From: Bdellovibrionales bacterium
GTDB taxonomy: Bacteria > Bdellovibrionota > Bdellovibrionia > Bdellovibrionales > UBA1609
Length of the DNA stretch: 64,000 nt
Reading direction: 5' to 3'
NCBI GenBank assembly: GCA_016714165.1
Contig: JADJNU010000004.1
Location: 62,001 to 126,000 of the forward strand
Translations under genes and position numbers: made by a program
Notes under the pieces: model-generated
What the model was told of the DNA's origin: nothing
The model's input: the letters and a program-made list of their open reading frames with translations, nothing else
The model's database searches: none
Shown here: in pieces, positions 28,577 through 37,236 of the stretch
How the letters are laid out: every line of letters begins with the position of its first letter
Numbering within the stretch: the first letter of the stretch is position 1

Positions 28577-29506
28577 GTGATAAATTTCATTTTCTCCTGT
28601 CTTTTGATCGCTTTCATATTTGTTAGCACACTTGCCTGTGAAAAGAAGGAAGGAGCCTTCTTTGTCGGGGCTTTGGGGTTGGACTCTGATCGCATAATTT
28701 TGGCGAGCCAATCAGCGACCGTTCTGACGGTCACGTCCTACGATTTAAATGGAAATTTAATCGCTACTTTAGCGGACTATTATGCAGAAACAAACGGTCC
28801 GCGTGGCTTAGCTATATTTGATAGCCTTCATTTTCTTTTGAGCTTAGAAGGAAACGATCGAGTGGACCTGGTTCACATGGGTGGAGGCGGACATCTGCCC
28901 TATCTCACCAGCTCCTTTTTGACGGGTACGATCGGAAAGCTGATTCGTCATCCGACAACCAACGATCTTTTTATTATCGAGGCGGGAACGGCCATTGAGC
29001 GGTTTGATCTTTCAGGGACAAGAATCCCACAGACCGGTAATGGCTTTATTCAGGGCGCATTGGCTCCCTGTGCGGCTCCAGCAACGGCCCGAGCCATGGT
29101 TGTGAATAACAACGGCGAGCTTGTGGTGATTCAATCCGGAGCGACGGCTGCTTTTCGACTCACAATAGGTCCAACTGTCGCATCCGCCTGTGCCGTTGCG
29201 ACATTGACGAACGCTGCCAACGATCTCGTGAATCACTCAGATGGAAATATCTACTATGCCGGAACGAACAGTAGCATCTATCGGGCGAGTCAGACTCTTA
29301 CGGGATCGACAGTAATCTTCAACAACGCAGCGACGATTGCTGTGCCGACGGCCATGGCCGAGCTTCCAAACGGGAACCTCATAATTGCCTCCGATACAAC
29401 CGACTCGGTTGAGGTCATCACGACCAGCGGAACTTACGTTGGCAGTCTTATTAAGAACATTCACACACAACTGGTTCACAGTATTCTTGTGGTGCGTGGC
29501 CAATGA
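28577..29506 (+). CDS. lipoprotein with beta-propeller-like repeats
   Basis: 309 residues; the lipobox V-S-T-L-A-C puts the lipidated Cys near residue 21. The mature part repeats motifs such as N-G-N-L-I and R-G-L-A-I-F about every 40-45 residues, as in NHL/YncE-like propellers. The only usable start is GTG 28577, because the frame is closed by TGA just upstream; its ribosome site is weak. Its stop overlaps the next gene's ATG (ATGA at 29503-29506), so the two are translationally coupled. Confidence 0.72.
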   Translation: MINFIFSCLLIAFIFVSTLACEKKEGAFFVGALGLDSDRIILASQSATVLTVTSYDLNGNLIATLADYYAETNGPRGLAIFDSLHFLLSLEGNDRVDLVHMGGGGHLPYLTSSFLTGTIGKLIRHPTTNDLFIIEAGTAIERFDLSGTRIPQTGNGFIQGALAPCAAPATARAMVVNNNGELVVIQSGATAAFRLTIGPTVASACAVATLTNAANDLVNHSDGNIYYAGTNSSIYRASQTLTGSTVIFNNAATIAVPTAMAELPNGNLIIASDTTDSVEVITTSGTYVGSLIKNIHTQLVHSILVVRGQ

Positions 29507-30162
29507 CGAAGAAAATAGCTCTTGTCATCCTGCTTCTCTCTTTAAATGGACAAGCTGGCGCAAAGGCCCCGGCTGCGTCTCCCAAAGCTGGTGGGAGCAA
29601 AGCAAGTGCTGGAAAATACTCTTTAGGAGCTGAGGTTCAAATTGGCTATCCATTTATGAATCTGAAAAATCCCGACGGAGAGAAGGCCTATTACGACGGA
29701 GTTGGGATGCGCCTCAATGTCAACATTCCCATTTTAGATCTTGTCGACACAGACGTCTATCTCGTCGCGGGTGTGAAATATTTTGATCTTGTTAATACGG
29801 CAAACAGTGCAAGTCAATATGAGGCGTCCAATCTCATAGGACCAGGCGCGGGAGTTTCTCTGCGTTACACAAAGGTCATTATCGGCGCCCAGTACTATCA
29901 AATGTGGGGTCGGCATTTCGCAACGGGGGCCTTCTCTGATCGCGTCAGCTATGCTTTTCAGGCCGTTGATTATTTTGGAGGTCTGAATTACCAATTTGGC
30001 CGCTTAGGTGTCGGGCTTATCTATTTCACTTCATCGGCAGTGATTGACAAGAGTCACACGGGCCTCGAATCCGATACGTCACTTCAAAGTAGCATGATTT
30101 CATTGCAGTTCACTTTTAATATGGGCGAGACTTTGTGGCAAATTCTCGGGGGCCTCTTTTGA
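29503..30162 (+). CDS. outer-membrane beta-barrel protein, coupled to the upstream lipoprotein
   Basis: 219 residues: signal peptide to about A-G-A-K, an Ala/Lys/Pro/Ser linker, then about eight amphipathic strands (Y-S-L-G-A-E-V-Q-I-G-Y, F-G-G-L-N-Y-Q-F-G, and so on) and a C-terminal G-G-L-F ending in Phe. The ATGA overlap with the lipoprotein suggests the two act together at the outer membrane. No family name recognised. Confidence 0.72.
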   Translation: MTKKIALVILLLSLNGQAGAKAPAASPKAGGSKASAGKYSLGAEVQIGYPFMNLKNPDGEKAYYDGVGMRLNVNIPILDLVDTDVYLVAGVKYFDLVNTANSASQYEASNLIGPGAGVSLRYTKVIIGAQYYQMWGRHFATGAFSDRVSYAFQAVDYFGGLNYQFGRLGVGLIYFTSSAVIDKSHTGLESDTSLQSSMISLQFTFNMGETLWQILGGLF

Positions 30163-30221
30163 AGTGGTTCGGAGTGAATTCTCTTTAATGAACGTACCGG
30201 AATCGTGGGAGGGGAGAAGAA

Positions 30222-31526
30222 GTGGGTAGAAAGGGGCATGGGTGGATCATTCCTCTAAAAATCATCACGGCCCTGATCGTTGCTGGTTGGCTTCCTGTGC
30301 GTATTGTATTTTTGTCCGATGTTGGCTTTGTCGATCGACTTTTTGACACTTTTATTTTTGTTTTGGTTTTTGGTCCCTATTTTGTGCGCGCTCAAAAATT
30401 ACCAGTTCATGGCAAGCAAATTGAGGAGGATTCGTTTTGGCAGCGCATGGGTTCAGTAACAGTCGATCTAGCCGTAGGCCTTCCCCTTTTTTCAATAGCC
30501 GCTGTTATGGGGATTCAATTAGGAATTTTGTGGTGGCTTCCGAAACTCATTCTTTTGCGTCACATTTCAGGAATTAAGAAGGTTCTCGAGTGCTACGATA
30601 GTCTTCATCCCATTTTGCAAAGGCTTCTTCCGCTGGGTTTTGTTATGCCGACAGTTGTTCACCTGGCGGCATGCGGATGGGTTTGGATGGGAGGCGGTAC
30701 TGCAGGGATAACGGGTAATGCCGTTGAGGACTATGTGAAATCCCTCTATTTCATTATGACAACCTTTACCACCGTTGGTTATGGTGACATTTCGGCAAAG
30801 ACTTTGCCTCAAATGGCTTACGCCATGTTAACTCAAATTGTTGGGGTTGGCTTTTTTGGATTTGTTGTAAGTAATGTGGCAAGCCTGTTGGCTCGTATGG
30901 ATGCAGCTCGAGAGAATCATCTGAGTACTCTTGATCGGATTGAGGCATTTATGGGACACAACGATCTTCCTCATAGCCTCAGAGTTAAAGTCCGTTCCTA
31001 TTATCGTTATCTTTGGGATACGCGGCATGGCTATGACGATAAATCCATTTTAAATGATCTGCCGAACAAACTTCGTAGCGAAGTCTCTCTTTGCCTCAAT
31101 GCTGAGATCATGCAAAAAGTCCCCCTTTTTAATGGAGCAGACACCGACATGTTAGAGGATGTTGTCTTGCAACTGCGCCCTAAGGTAGTTGTGCCAGGTG
31201 AAAAGATATTTCACGCGGGAGAGCCTGGTGATTCAATGTACTTTATACATAAGGGCTCAGTTGAAATCGTAACGAGGGAAGGAGGCGTTTTGGCTACTTT
31301 GTTGCCGAGCTCCTTTTTTGGGGAAATGGCCCTTCTGACGAGCAATCCTCGGAGTGCTAACGCTCGGGCAACTGAATATTGTGACATGTTTGAGCTAAGC
31401 CGAGAAGCTTTTGAGAAAGTTCTGGGTCGATATCCACTTTTTGAAAAGCATATTCGGGACATTGCAGTTGAGCGTGGTATCAAGCCACCAGCACCTTTGA
31501 ATCCTAAGGAACAGAAGGTTTCCTAG
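30222..31526 (+). CDS. cyclic-nucleotide-gated potassium channel
   Basis: 434 residues. The membrane part has several helices and a pore loop with the K+ filter T-V-G-Y-G-D (about 184-189), followed by the inner helix. A C-linker region (E-N-H-L-S-T-L-D-R-I, then L-P-H-S-L-R) leads into a cyclic-nucleotide-binding domain with G-E-P-G-D-S-M-Y-F-I, F-F-G-E-M-A-L-L and R-S-A-N-A-R-A, the phosphate-binding cassette. Start is GTG after GGGGAGAAGAA. The architecture resembles MlotiK1/HCN-like channels; cAMP is the likely ligand because the arm F-G-E-M-A-L and Arg are present. An adenylate cyclase lies at 57424. Confidence 0.92.
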   Translation: MGRKGHGWIIPLKIITALIVAGWLPVRIVFLSDVGFVDRLFDTFIFVLVFGPYFVRAQKLPVHGKQIEEDSFWQRMGSVTVDLAVGLPLFSIAAVMGIQLGILWWLPKLILLRHISGIKKVLECYDSLHPILQRLLPLGFVMPTVVHLAACGWVWMGGGTAGITGNAVEDYVKSLYFIMTTFTTVGYGDISAKTLPQMAYAMLTQIVGVGFFGFVVSNVASLLARMDAARENHLSTLDRIEAFMGHNDLPHSLRVKVRSYYRYLWDTRHGYDDKSILNDLPNKLRSEVSLCLNAEIMQKVPLFNGADTDMLEDVVLQLRPKVVVPGEKIFHAGEPGDSMYFIHKGSVEIVTREGGVLATLLPSSFFGEMALLTSNPRSANARATEYCDMFELSREAFEKVLGRYPLFEKHIRDIAVERGIKPPAPLNPKEQKVS

Positions 31527-31578
31527 TGCAGCACAGCTGCAAACTGCGCGACAACGAGATTCAAAGCTTTCTTAGTCC

Positions 31579-32736
31579 TCACTGAATTGGCTTTGCATGA
31601 TTTCTACGGATGGCATTTTCATCGACTTTGACGTAATCCACCCAAAATTCAGAATTGGGAGCATAGGGTATTTTCAATTTTTCGTTGATGGTCACGGTCA
31701 GAGTTCTCGGATTGTAGCTCCATCCGGGGCCTGGTGCGACTTTAGAATTTCCGTAGTACAAAATCAAGGTTCCTTCCTGTGGGATAGACTGCAGAACTAT
31801 TTGCAACTTCTTAAATTTTTTCCTAATATCGGATCCAATTCTTGCTAAATGGCTTCCAAAATTTTCATCGCAGATGGGGAACACTCTGCCTTCAATAGTC
31901 CCATGTGCTCGATTGATCGCTTGCAAAATCTTGTCTGGACGATGAGCGTAGGATTCTATGTGACATGGATTTATTCCAACAACCGCGTAGAGGTCTGTTC
32001 GATTGACCCCCACAAGTCTGTCGATCCCCGCGATAAATGATTCTACACCGACATGATTACTCGAATCTTCTTCATCTGAAACGATAACAATGACTAATTG
32101 AGAATCGGGGCGAATAAAATCTCCATTGATTTTGTTCATTTCGGGACTTAGTGCTTTGAGGATGGGCGAGAACATCTCTTCGATCTCAGGACCTCCCTCG
32201 CTGGTTTTTAGGGTTCCAACTCGAAGGGCGCTCCGCAAAGCCTCTTTGTCGCCTTCAGAGCGTGTGATAAAAGCCGATCGCAGCTTTCCTTCAGGGTAGC
32301 ATTCGACGACTTTACCTGATTCATCTACGGAGCCGTTTTTGAGTCTAACAGGAGTGTTACATAGGCTTTGCTCAAAATGGGAATCGTAAACAGTCAGGAC
32401 TCCCACTCTGTAATCAATAAAGGCATTTTCTCCGAAGCTGTCTACAAATTTATCAATACCTGCGATGAGCAGGTCCTGCTCATTGAGCATGCTCTCGGAG
32501 TTATCAATGAGAAAAACAATATCCACTTTGGACTTTAGTTCAAATTTTGGTGACTCGCCTCGAGATCTCGCAGCCTGAAATTCTACAGGAGGGGCTGCCA
32601 AATAGGCAGAAGGGCTTCCTTGACAGCCAAGGCAGATTGAAGCAAGAAGGAGAAACATTCCAAGAAGTGAAAAATTTTTTGAATTTTTGCGGAGATCAAT
32701 CATTATTTGAACAAGATCCAGTGTATTATTTTTCAT
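31579..32736 (-). CDS. VWA-domain lipoprotein, last gene of the gliding-type operon
   Basis: About 385 residues. A long N-terminus leads to a hydrophobic stretch and lipobox I-C-L-G-C. The von Willebrand A domain has the MIDAS motif D-N-S-E-S (about residue 80), with I-V-S-D-E-E-D-S-S-N later supplying the acidic metal loop. I favour ATG 32736 (GGAG nine bases upstream, 4 bases after the previous stop) over the ATG at 32757 inside the upstream gene; M-I-D-L-R further in is another option. VWA domains bind protein partners through metal, so adhesion or complex assembly is plausible. Confidence 0.82.
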   Translation of the reverse strand: MKNNTLDLVQIMIDLRKNSKNFSLLGMFLLLASICLGCQGSPSAYLAAPPVEFQAARSRGESPKFELKSKVDIVFLIDNSESMLNEQDLLIAGIDKFVDSFGENAFIDYRVGVLTVYDSHFEQSLCNTPVRLKNGSVDESGKVVECYPEGKLRSAFITRSEGDKEALRSALRVGTLKTSEGGPEIEEMFSPILKALSPEMNKINGDFIRPDSQLVIVIVSDEEDSSNHVGVESFIAGIDRLVGVNRTDLYAVVGINPCHIESYAHRPDKILQAINRAHGTIEGRVFPICDENFGSHLARIGSDIRKKFKKLQIVLQSIPQEGTLILYYGNSKVAPGPGWSYNPRTLTVTINEKLKIPYAPNSEFWVDYVKVDENAIRRNHAKPIQ

Positions 32737-32740
32737 ATCT

Positions 32741-33859
32741 TCAAGCTCCACCTGCATCTTTGGGGCATCCCTTAGATTGAACCTGGTAGGTGTCTAGTTC
32801 ATCTATCCAGACTTCACCGTTAAATGGGAAAAACAATTGGTCGTCTTTGGCTTTGAATTGTCCCAAGCTGTTGCGTTTGTTTCCGTTTACCTTTTCAGCT
32901 AAATGAATTCGTTGCATCACCTCTGCCTCGACAAGTTGTAACTTGTTGAGGTTGCTCTTGATGTCACTCAAATCTTCATTGGCTAGTTGAGCGACTCGAG
33001 AAAATAGGGCAAAATTATTCATTCCGTTCGGTGATTTCTGGATTTGGTCACGAACAGTGAAATCCAGATGAAAGGAGGACGGAAGAAGGTTTGCAATCTT
33101 CGCATAGGAAATGCTGTTATAGCCTTTTGATTTTAAATCCTGACTTGCAGTTAAAATAAAGCCATCGGCTTTTCCATTTGCTACATTTGTGAGGTCATTG
33201 ATGCGATTTTTCATTCTCTCCTTAAAGAGATTGAGAGTTTCAAATACCTTGCTGTACTGGCACAATCGAAGATAAGTGATGGCAGCTGTAAAGTAGGCCT
33301 CGGGACCCAAAACGGGCTCAAAAACGGGAGAAAAGAGTGTTGTTAAATCAGCAAGTGCTTTCTCGTATTTTCCCGATCGACCTTGGGTGTGAGCTCGCTC
33401 TTCGATGGCCACAATCCAGAGATCTGAGGACTGTGGAATTTTTGAGTAGGTTGCAATCGCACCTGCAAAATTCCTATCTTGATATTGAGCCCGAGCTTGA
33501 GTTAGCAGCAGGCGATCTGAAGGCAATCCGGCTCTTTCAAATGCCGAAGGAGTTGGTAGAATCTTCAATGCCATCTTTGGCTTATTTTGTCTGAGGCTAG
33601 CGAGAGCCATTCGATATCGCTCGACGAGAGATTCAGCTGATTTTCGTTCCTTTCCGAATTTTAAAGCCAGTGCTTTGTTGTACGCTTTTAAAAATGACTT
33701 ATAATTGCCAAAATTGTCTCGAAGGGACTCGTTGTTAAGTTTGAATTCATTTGATAAAGGCTTCGTGGCCGCTAGGGCCACAGAATTTGGACTCGCACCA
33801 AAAGTGGCGATGCAAAAATAAGTCAATAGAATAAAGTGCGAAGCCAAGTTTGTTTTCAT
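32741..33859 (-). CDS. exported TPR-like protein in the gliding-type operon
   Basis: 372 residues with a signal peptide (cleavage near V-A-L-A-A). The middle part has helical tandem pairs typical of TPR/Sel1-like repeats (Y-Q-D-R-N-F-A-G-A-I-A-T-Y, G-K-Y-E-K-A-L-A-D-L). The end holds a Cys in Q-S-K-G-C-P-K-D. Start overlaps the preceding stop (ATGA). Likely a periplasmic scaffold by analogy with TPR proteins of the Myxococcus Glt complex; no direct orthologue assigned. Confidence 0.75.
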   Translation of the reverse strand: MKTNLASHFILLTYFCIATFGASPNSVALAATKPLSNEFKLNNESLRDNFGNYKSFLKAYNKALALKFGKERKSAESLVERYRMALASLRQNKPKMALKILPTPSAFERAGLPSDRLLLTQARAQYQDRNFAGAIATYSKIPQSSDLWIVAIEERAHTQGRSGKYEKALADLTTLFSPVFEPVLGPEAYFTAAITYLRLCQYSKVFETLNLFKERMKNRINDLTNVANGKADGFILTASQDLKSKGYNSISYAKIANLLPSSFHLDFTVRDQIQKSPNGMNNFALFSRVAQLANEDLSDIKSNLNKLQLVEAEVMQRIHLAEKVNGNKRNSLGQFKAKDDQLFFPFNGEVWIDELDTYQVQSKGCPKDAGGA

Positions 33860-34611
33860 AACAAAAATCCAAGCCCAAAGGAAAAGGCGGTAATGGCCTG
33901 CTCGCGTGTTCCGGTATTAATGACGTCTTGATATTCCTGGTAGCGAACTTCAAAACGTGAAGTAAAGTGCTGAGACCACCAAATTCCGACGCCCCCACCA
34001 GCTATCCAAGTGGGTGTTTCACCGGACACAAGCTTCATGGTTCCGTATCCGCCTGTCACAAAGAGATCAAATTGACTGATTCCAAGATTGAAAAAGTTTA
34101 ATTTTCCATAAAGTGGATAGACTGTGAGAATTCCAATGGAAGAGGAGAGTGGGGTATCCAAATCGGGTCGAAGTGAATTGTCCCCGTTGGCCCTGCGCTG
34201 ATTGGCATCAGAAAAAATGCGTTCTCCTTCAGGGGTAAGTTTACTGAGAGAATCGTAGTAGCGACCCCCAATTGAAACTTTTGGCGTGATATGGAAGTCA
34301 AGTGCGTAACCAAGGTTATTTGTCTTAATATAGGAATCGCCTCCGGTGACACCATCATAACTGATTCCAAATTCGAACCGAAGATTTCGATCAACGGACC
34401 GATTCTGAACAACTCGAACTCGATTTTCACCGTCAATAGCTTTGGCTCGTTCTGCAATCGCTTTATTGGAGCCCAAGGAATCTAATTCGCTACCAATAGC
34501 AACAGAACGACCTTTCTCCCCAGCCAGTGCAGTCGTTAAGGCAGAGTCTGCCATGAAGGCAGCCCATGTGACGAGAACTGAAAATAAAAATGACATGATT
34601 GTGTGATTCAT
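33856..34611 (-). CDS. outer-membrane beta-barrel protein (myxococcal/bdellovibrio type)
   Basis: 251 residues. After a signal peptide (to about A-L-A-G) and a charged linker come amphipathic strands such as F-E-F-G-I-S-Y-D-G-V and Y-G-K-L-N-F-F-N, then R-F-E-V-R-Y-Q-E-Y-Q and a terminal F-S-F-G-L-G-F-L-L. The arrangement is like the small outer-membrane barrels found in adventurous-gliding clusters (GltA/GltB-like place). ATGA overlaps with both neighbours show strict operon packing. Confidence 0.75.
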   Translation of the reverse strand: MNHTIMSFLFSVLVTWAAFMADSALTTALAGEKGRSVAIGSELDSLGSNKAIAERAKAIDGENRVRVVQNRSVDRNLRFEFGISYDGVTGGDSYIKTNNLGYALDFHITPKVSIGGRYYDSLSKLTPEGERIFSDANQRRANGDNSLRPDLDTPLSSSIGILTVYPLYGKLNFFNLGISQFDLFVTGGYGTMKLVSGETPTWIAGGGVGIWWSQHFTSRFEVRYQEYQDVINTGTREQAITAFSFGLGFLL

Positions 34612-35663
34612 TTCTTACCTCTCCCTCTGAAGCTTTTTCCTTTGACGGGCTTTTGAACTGGTTTGCTTGCAGCAACAGGATTCCCTGCGCCTACAGTCGT
34701 CGGAGCAGCGGCGGTGGAGTTGCCGGAAAGTACGGTCACACTCGAGGCAGGTGATGCTTCAGGTAATGGCCGCACAATCTTTATCACAAGATTTTCGTGT
34801 GGTGAAATCAGAGGGGGCTGTTGCTCTTGATTTGAAACTGAGAAGCGAACAAGCCCGTCAAGGGAGTTTCTAGTCGGATTTCTTTTAAGGAACTCGCTGT
34901 TCACCTTCAGGAATTGGACAATAATAGTTTGTAGTATGTCAGGATCAATGTCTAATATAAACCGGTATGTATTATTTCCTAATGATAAGGGGTGAGTTCC
35001 TTTTATGGCTGGAGCCAAGTTGATCACCGGATTCTCTTTCGAAACTGCATTTCCATCAAAATCCCAGTTGAGATCGAGTGCTTGGCTGTCTTTAAGTCCC
35101 GTCGCCACAACATCAAGTCTGATCGACGAGGGGCTGGCAGAGGTTGGATTGATTTTATCGGGAGCGCTGATCTCCTTGATCATTGGCACTTCAGATGTAC
35201 TCGAGACAACAATTCCCATCTGTGTTTGGCATTGTTCTGTTGCAATCGATTGGCTATTTGGAACAAGTTCAATTTGGAAGGATTTAAAACTCTTTCCAAC
35301 CTCAACAGTGCCTCTGGGCGGCGCATATTTTATCACAAACATCAAACCATTTGGAGTCATGCCACTTTTTACAGGCTGTTCAAATCCGACGGGAGCCTCG
35401 TTGATAGAGATGGACTGAGTCGATGTGGCATAGGAGCCACGGACAAAGATTTCTGCGCTTGTGAGTTTTTCTTCAACCGCAAACAGGGTGGGTGGAGCTA
35501 TGATATTAATTCCGCACCCAGACTTGTAGGTCTGGTCCTCCGTCTTCAGGTTCACGGGCGGGATGTCCGACTTCACATTTGGATATTTCTCGAGAGGATC
35601 CTTAGATCCACCACATCCAGTAGTGATAAGACTCGCGAATATAATTAAAGAAATATTTTTCAT
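34608..35663 (-). CDS. lipoprotein of the gliding-type operon
   Basis: 351 residues with lipobox I-T-T-G-C-G (Cys about 17). The body is beta-rich and Ig-like, and the tail is Pro/Ala-rich ending in a basic K-S-F-R-G-R-G-K-K. No family recognised. It begins 9 bases after the AgmX-like gene and overlaps the barrel gene by ATGA, so it probably forms part of the same envelope assembly. Confidence 0.72.
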   Translation of the reverse strand: MKNISLIIFASLITTGCGGSKDPLEKYPNVKSDIPPVNLKTEDQTYKSGCGINIIAPPTLFAVEEKLTSAEIFVRGSYATSTQSISINEAPVGFEQPVKSGMTPNGLMFVIKYAPPRGTVEVGKSFKSFQIELVPNSQSIATEQCQTQMGIVVSSTSEVPMIKEISAPDKINPTSASPSSIRLDVVATGLKDSQALDLNWDFDGNAVSKENPVINLAPAIKGTHPLSLGNNTYRFILDIDPDILQTIIVQFLKVNSEFLKRNPTRNSLDGLVRFSVSNQEQQPPLISPHENLVIKIVRPLPEASPASSVTVLSGNSTAAAPTTVGAGNPVAASKPVQKPVKGKSFRGRGKK

Positions 35664-35672
35664 ATGAGTCCT

Positions 35673-36887
35673 TTAGCCTTGGTTTAATCGCTTGAGTAAG
35701 AACGGATAGGTGACCTTTACAGCAACATTTCCTTTTGGTTTGGGAAATCTCCAAGCGCGAAGTTTCCCCAGAATACATGATTCCACTTGTATTGCTGAGA
35801 GGCTTGTGTGAGCAACTTTTGCGACAGTCACTTGGCCACCAGGAGAAATCACAAAATTGACTGCAACGCGGCCAGACAGATCTGGCTTTGTCTGTAATCC
35901 TCTTTCGTAACAATAAATAACTTGCCCCTGATTCCGGCGAATGACCGCATTGATCTGATCGGGGTGGAGTCCGCCTTCAACCGTAGCTTCCTCACTCATT
36001 GGGAGGTAATAGCCTCCCGAGCTTCCGGCCATCTTCATGGAGCCGTAACCAGCTTGTCCCTGTCCCTTCCCCTTGGTTCCATAACCGCCATAGCCGCTTA
36101 AGTTTTCGCCACCACCAATACCAGCTTGAACTAATCCATGGCCCAGAAGCCCCCGTTCGGATCCTCCCCTCGCTCGAGAAGAATCAAATCCATAGCCACC
36201 AGACTTCGAGGCGGACTTGGAAAGTCCTCCCGGTCCGTTTGAGTTCTTATCCATTCCGCCTAGTGCGCTGAGAGCTCCCATTCGATTGAGATCGTTCCCG
36301 GCTCGTTCATTACGTGTTTTGACCTTGGTCGGTTGGTTTATGACAACCTTCTTGGGTTGTACTTTTGGCGATTTTTTCGGAATAACCTGTGCTTGCTGTG
36401 GTACCGGTTTGATTTTCTGAGTACTTGGTTTTACAACCGGCACCTTTTTTTCGATCAAGTCTTCCTTCTTAAATACAGTTACCACTTGGGATTCCGGTTG
36501 TTCTTGGCGGTGAATCCACCAGCCAATGAGAAGTGTCAGAAGAAGTAAGCTCACCTGAATTCCAGCTGTCCATTTAATGAAGAAGATGAAATCACGGTTC
36601 TGTTCTTTGCGTTCAGAGACATCAGGTGTCACTTGAGCAACTGATTGAACGTGCCGAATTTGTCCCCAGGCTCCCTTCATAACAACCTGATCGACAGGAC
36701 TCGACTTCGCTATATCTCCCAACTTATCAACCTGAATTCCTTCATCGGTCAGTTCTTTACTGTCTCGTACAATTTCAATCCGTTTAAGGTCATGACGATA
36801 GATAATTTCCAGCTCCTCCCGCGTGAACGGAAGTACGCGAGCTGTTTCTCCGTGGGAATTCTGCAAAATCAAATAGCTATTTTTCAT
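35673..36887 (-). CDS. AgmX/GltJ-like TonB-type protein of a gliding machinery
   Basis: About 404 residues. In order: an N-terminal cytoplasmic region (about 1-100), one transmembrane helix (V-S-L-L-L-L-T-L-L-I-G-W-W), a Pro/Lys-rich periplasmic stretch, a long Gly/Ser-rich segment and a C-terminal AgmX/PglI-type domain (I-R-R-N-Q-G-Q-V-I-Y-C-Y-E to Y-P-F-L-L-K-R). The architecture is TonB-like. In Myxococcus, GltJ/AgmX connects the AglRQS motor to the periplasm. Here the zinc-ribbon/GYF N-terminus of AgmX is not evident. ATG 36887 follows the previous stop by 7 bases; an in-frame ATG at 36980 lies inside that gene. Confidence 0.85.
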   Translation of the reverse strand: MKNSYLILQNSHGETARVLPFTREELEIIYRHDLKRIEIVRDSKELTDEGIQVDKLGDIAKSSPVDQVVMKGAWGQIRHVQSVAQVTPDVSERKEQNRDFIFFIKWTAGIQVSLLLLTLLIGWWIHRQEQPESQVVTVFKKEDLIEKKVPVVKPSTQKIKPVPQQAQVIPKKSPKVQPKKVVINQPTKVKTRNERAGNDLNRMGALSALGGMDKNSNGPGGLSKSASKSGGYGFDSSRARGGSERGLLGHGLVQAGIGGGENLSGYGGYGTKGKGQGQAGYGSMKMAGSSGGYYLPMSEEATVEGGLHPDQINAVIRRNQGQVIYCYERGLQTKPDLSGRVAVNFVISPGGQVTVAKVAHTSLSAIQVESCILGKLRAWRFPKPKGNVAVKVTYPFLLKRLNQG

Positions 36888-36894
36888 ATCGCCT

Positions 36895-37233
36895 CTACCT
36901 TCCTGATGCGGAGCGAACCGCACGATCCTGAAAATCCCATCTGTAATCAATGAGACGTGGAATATCTTTTTCATTCTCAACGGTTGTTGTCATTCCAAGG
37001 GGAGATTGGCGTAAGCCTCGAACAGTCAAATCATTAAAATTAATATCCGTGCTCAATTTTGAAACTTCGGCATTATGGTTGGATACCACTTTCTGCTTCT
37101 TCATACCCTTATTTGGCCTTCCCGATTTAACTGAGCCGGAAGAGGATTTGGCTTCGCAAACTGACAGCCTGTCGGTCGTACCGAGAAAAAACAACAGGGT
37201 CGCAAGTTCAAGAGTGACAATTAATGGCCTCAT
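36895..37233 (-). CDS. small exported protein of the gliding-type operon
   Basis: 112 residues with a signal peptide-like start (V-T-L-E-L-A-T-L-L-F-F-L-G) and a basic, disordered mature region. GGAGATAGAAG precedes the ATG, 3 bases after the TPR gene's stop. No family recognised. The place between the giant TPR protein and the AgmX-like gene suggests a small structural component. Confidence 0.65.
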   Translation of the reverse strand: MRPLIVTLELATLLFFLGTTDRLSVCEAKSSSGSVKSGRPNKGMKKQKVVSNHNAEVSKLSTDINFNDLTVRGLRQSPLGMTTTVENEKDIPRLIDYRWDFQDRAVRSASGR

Positions 37234-37236
37234 CTT

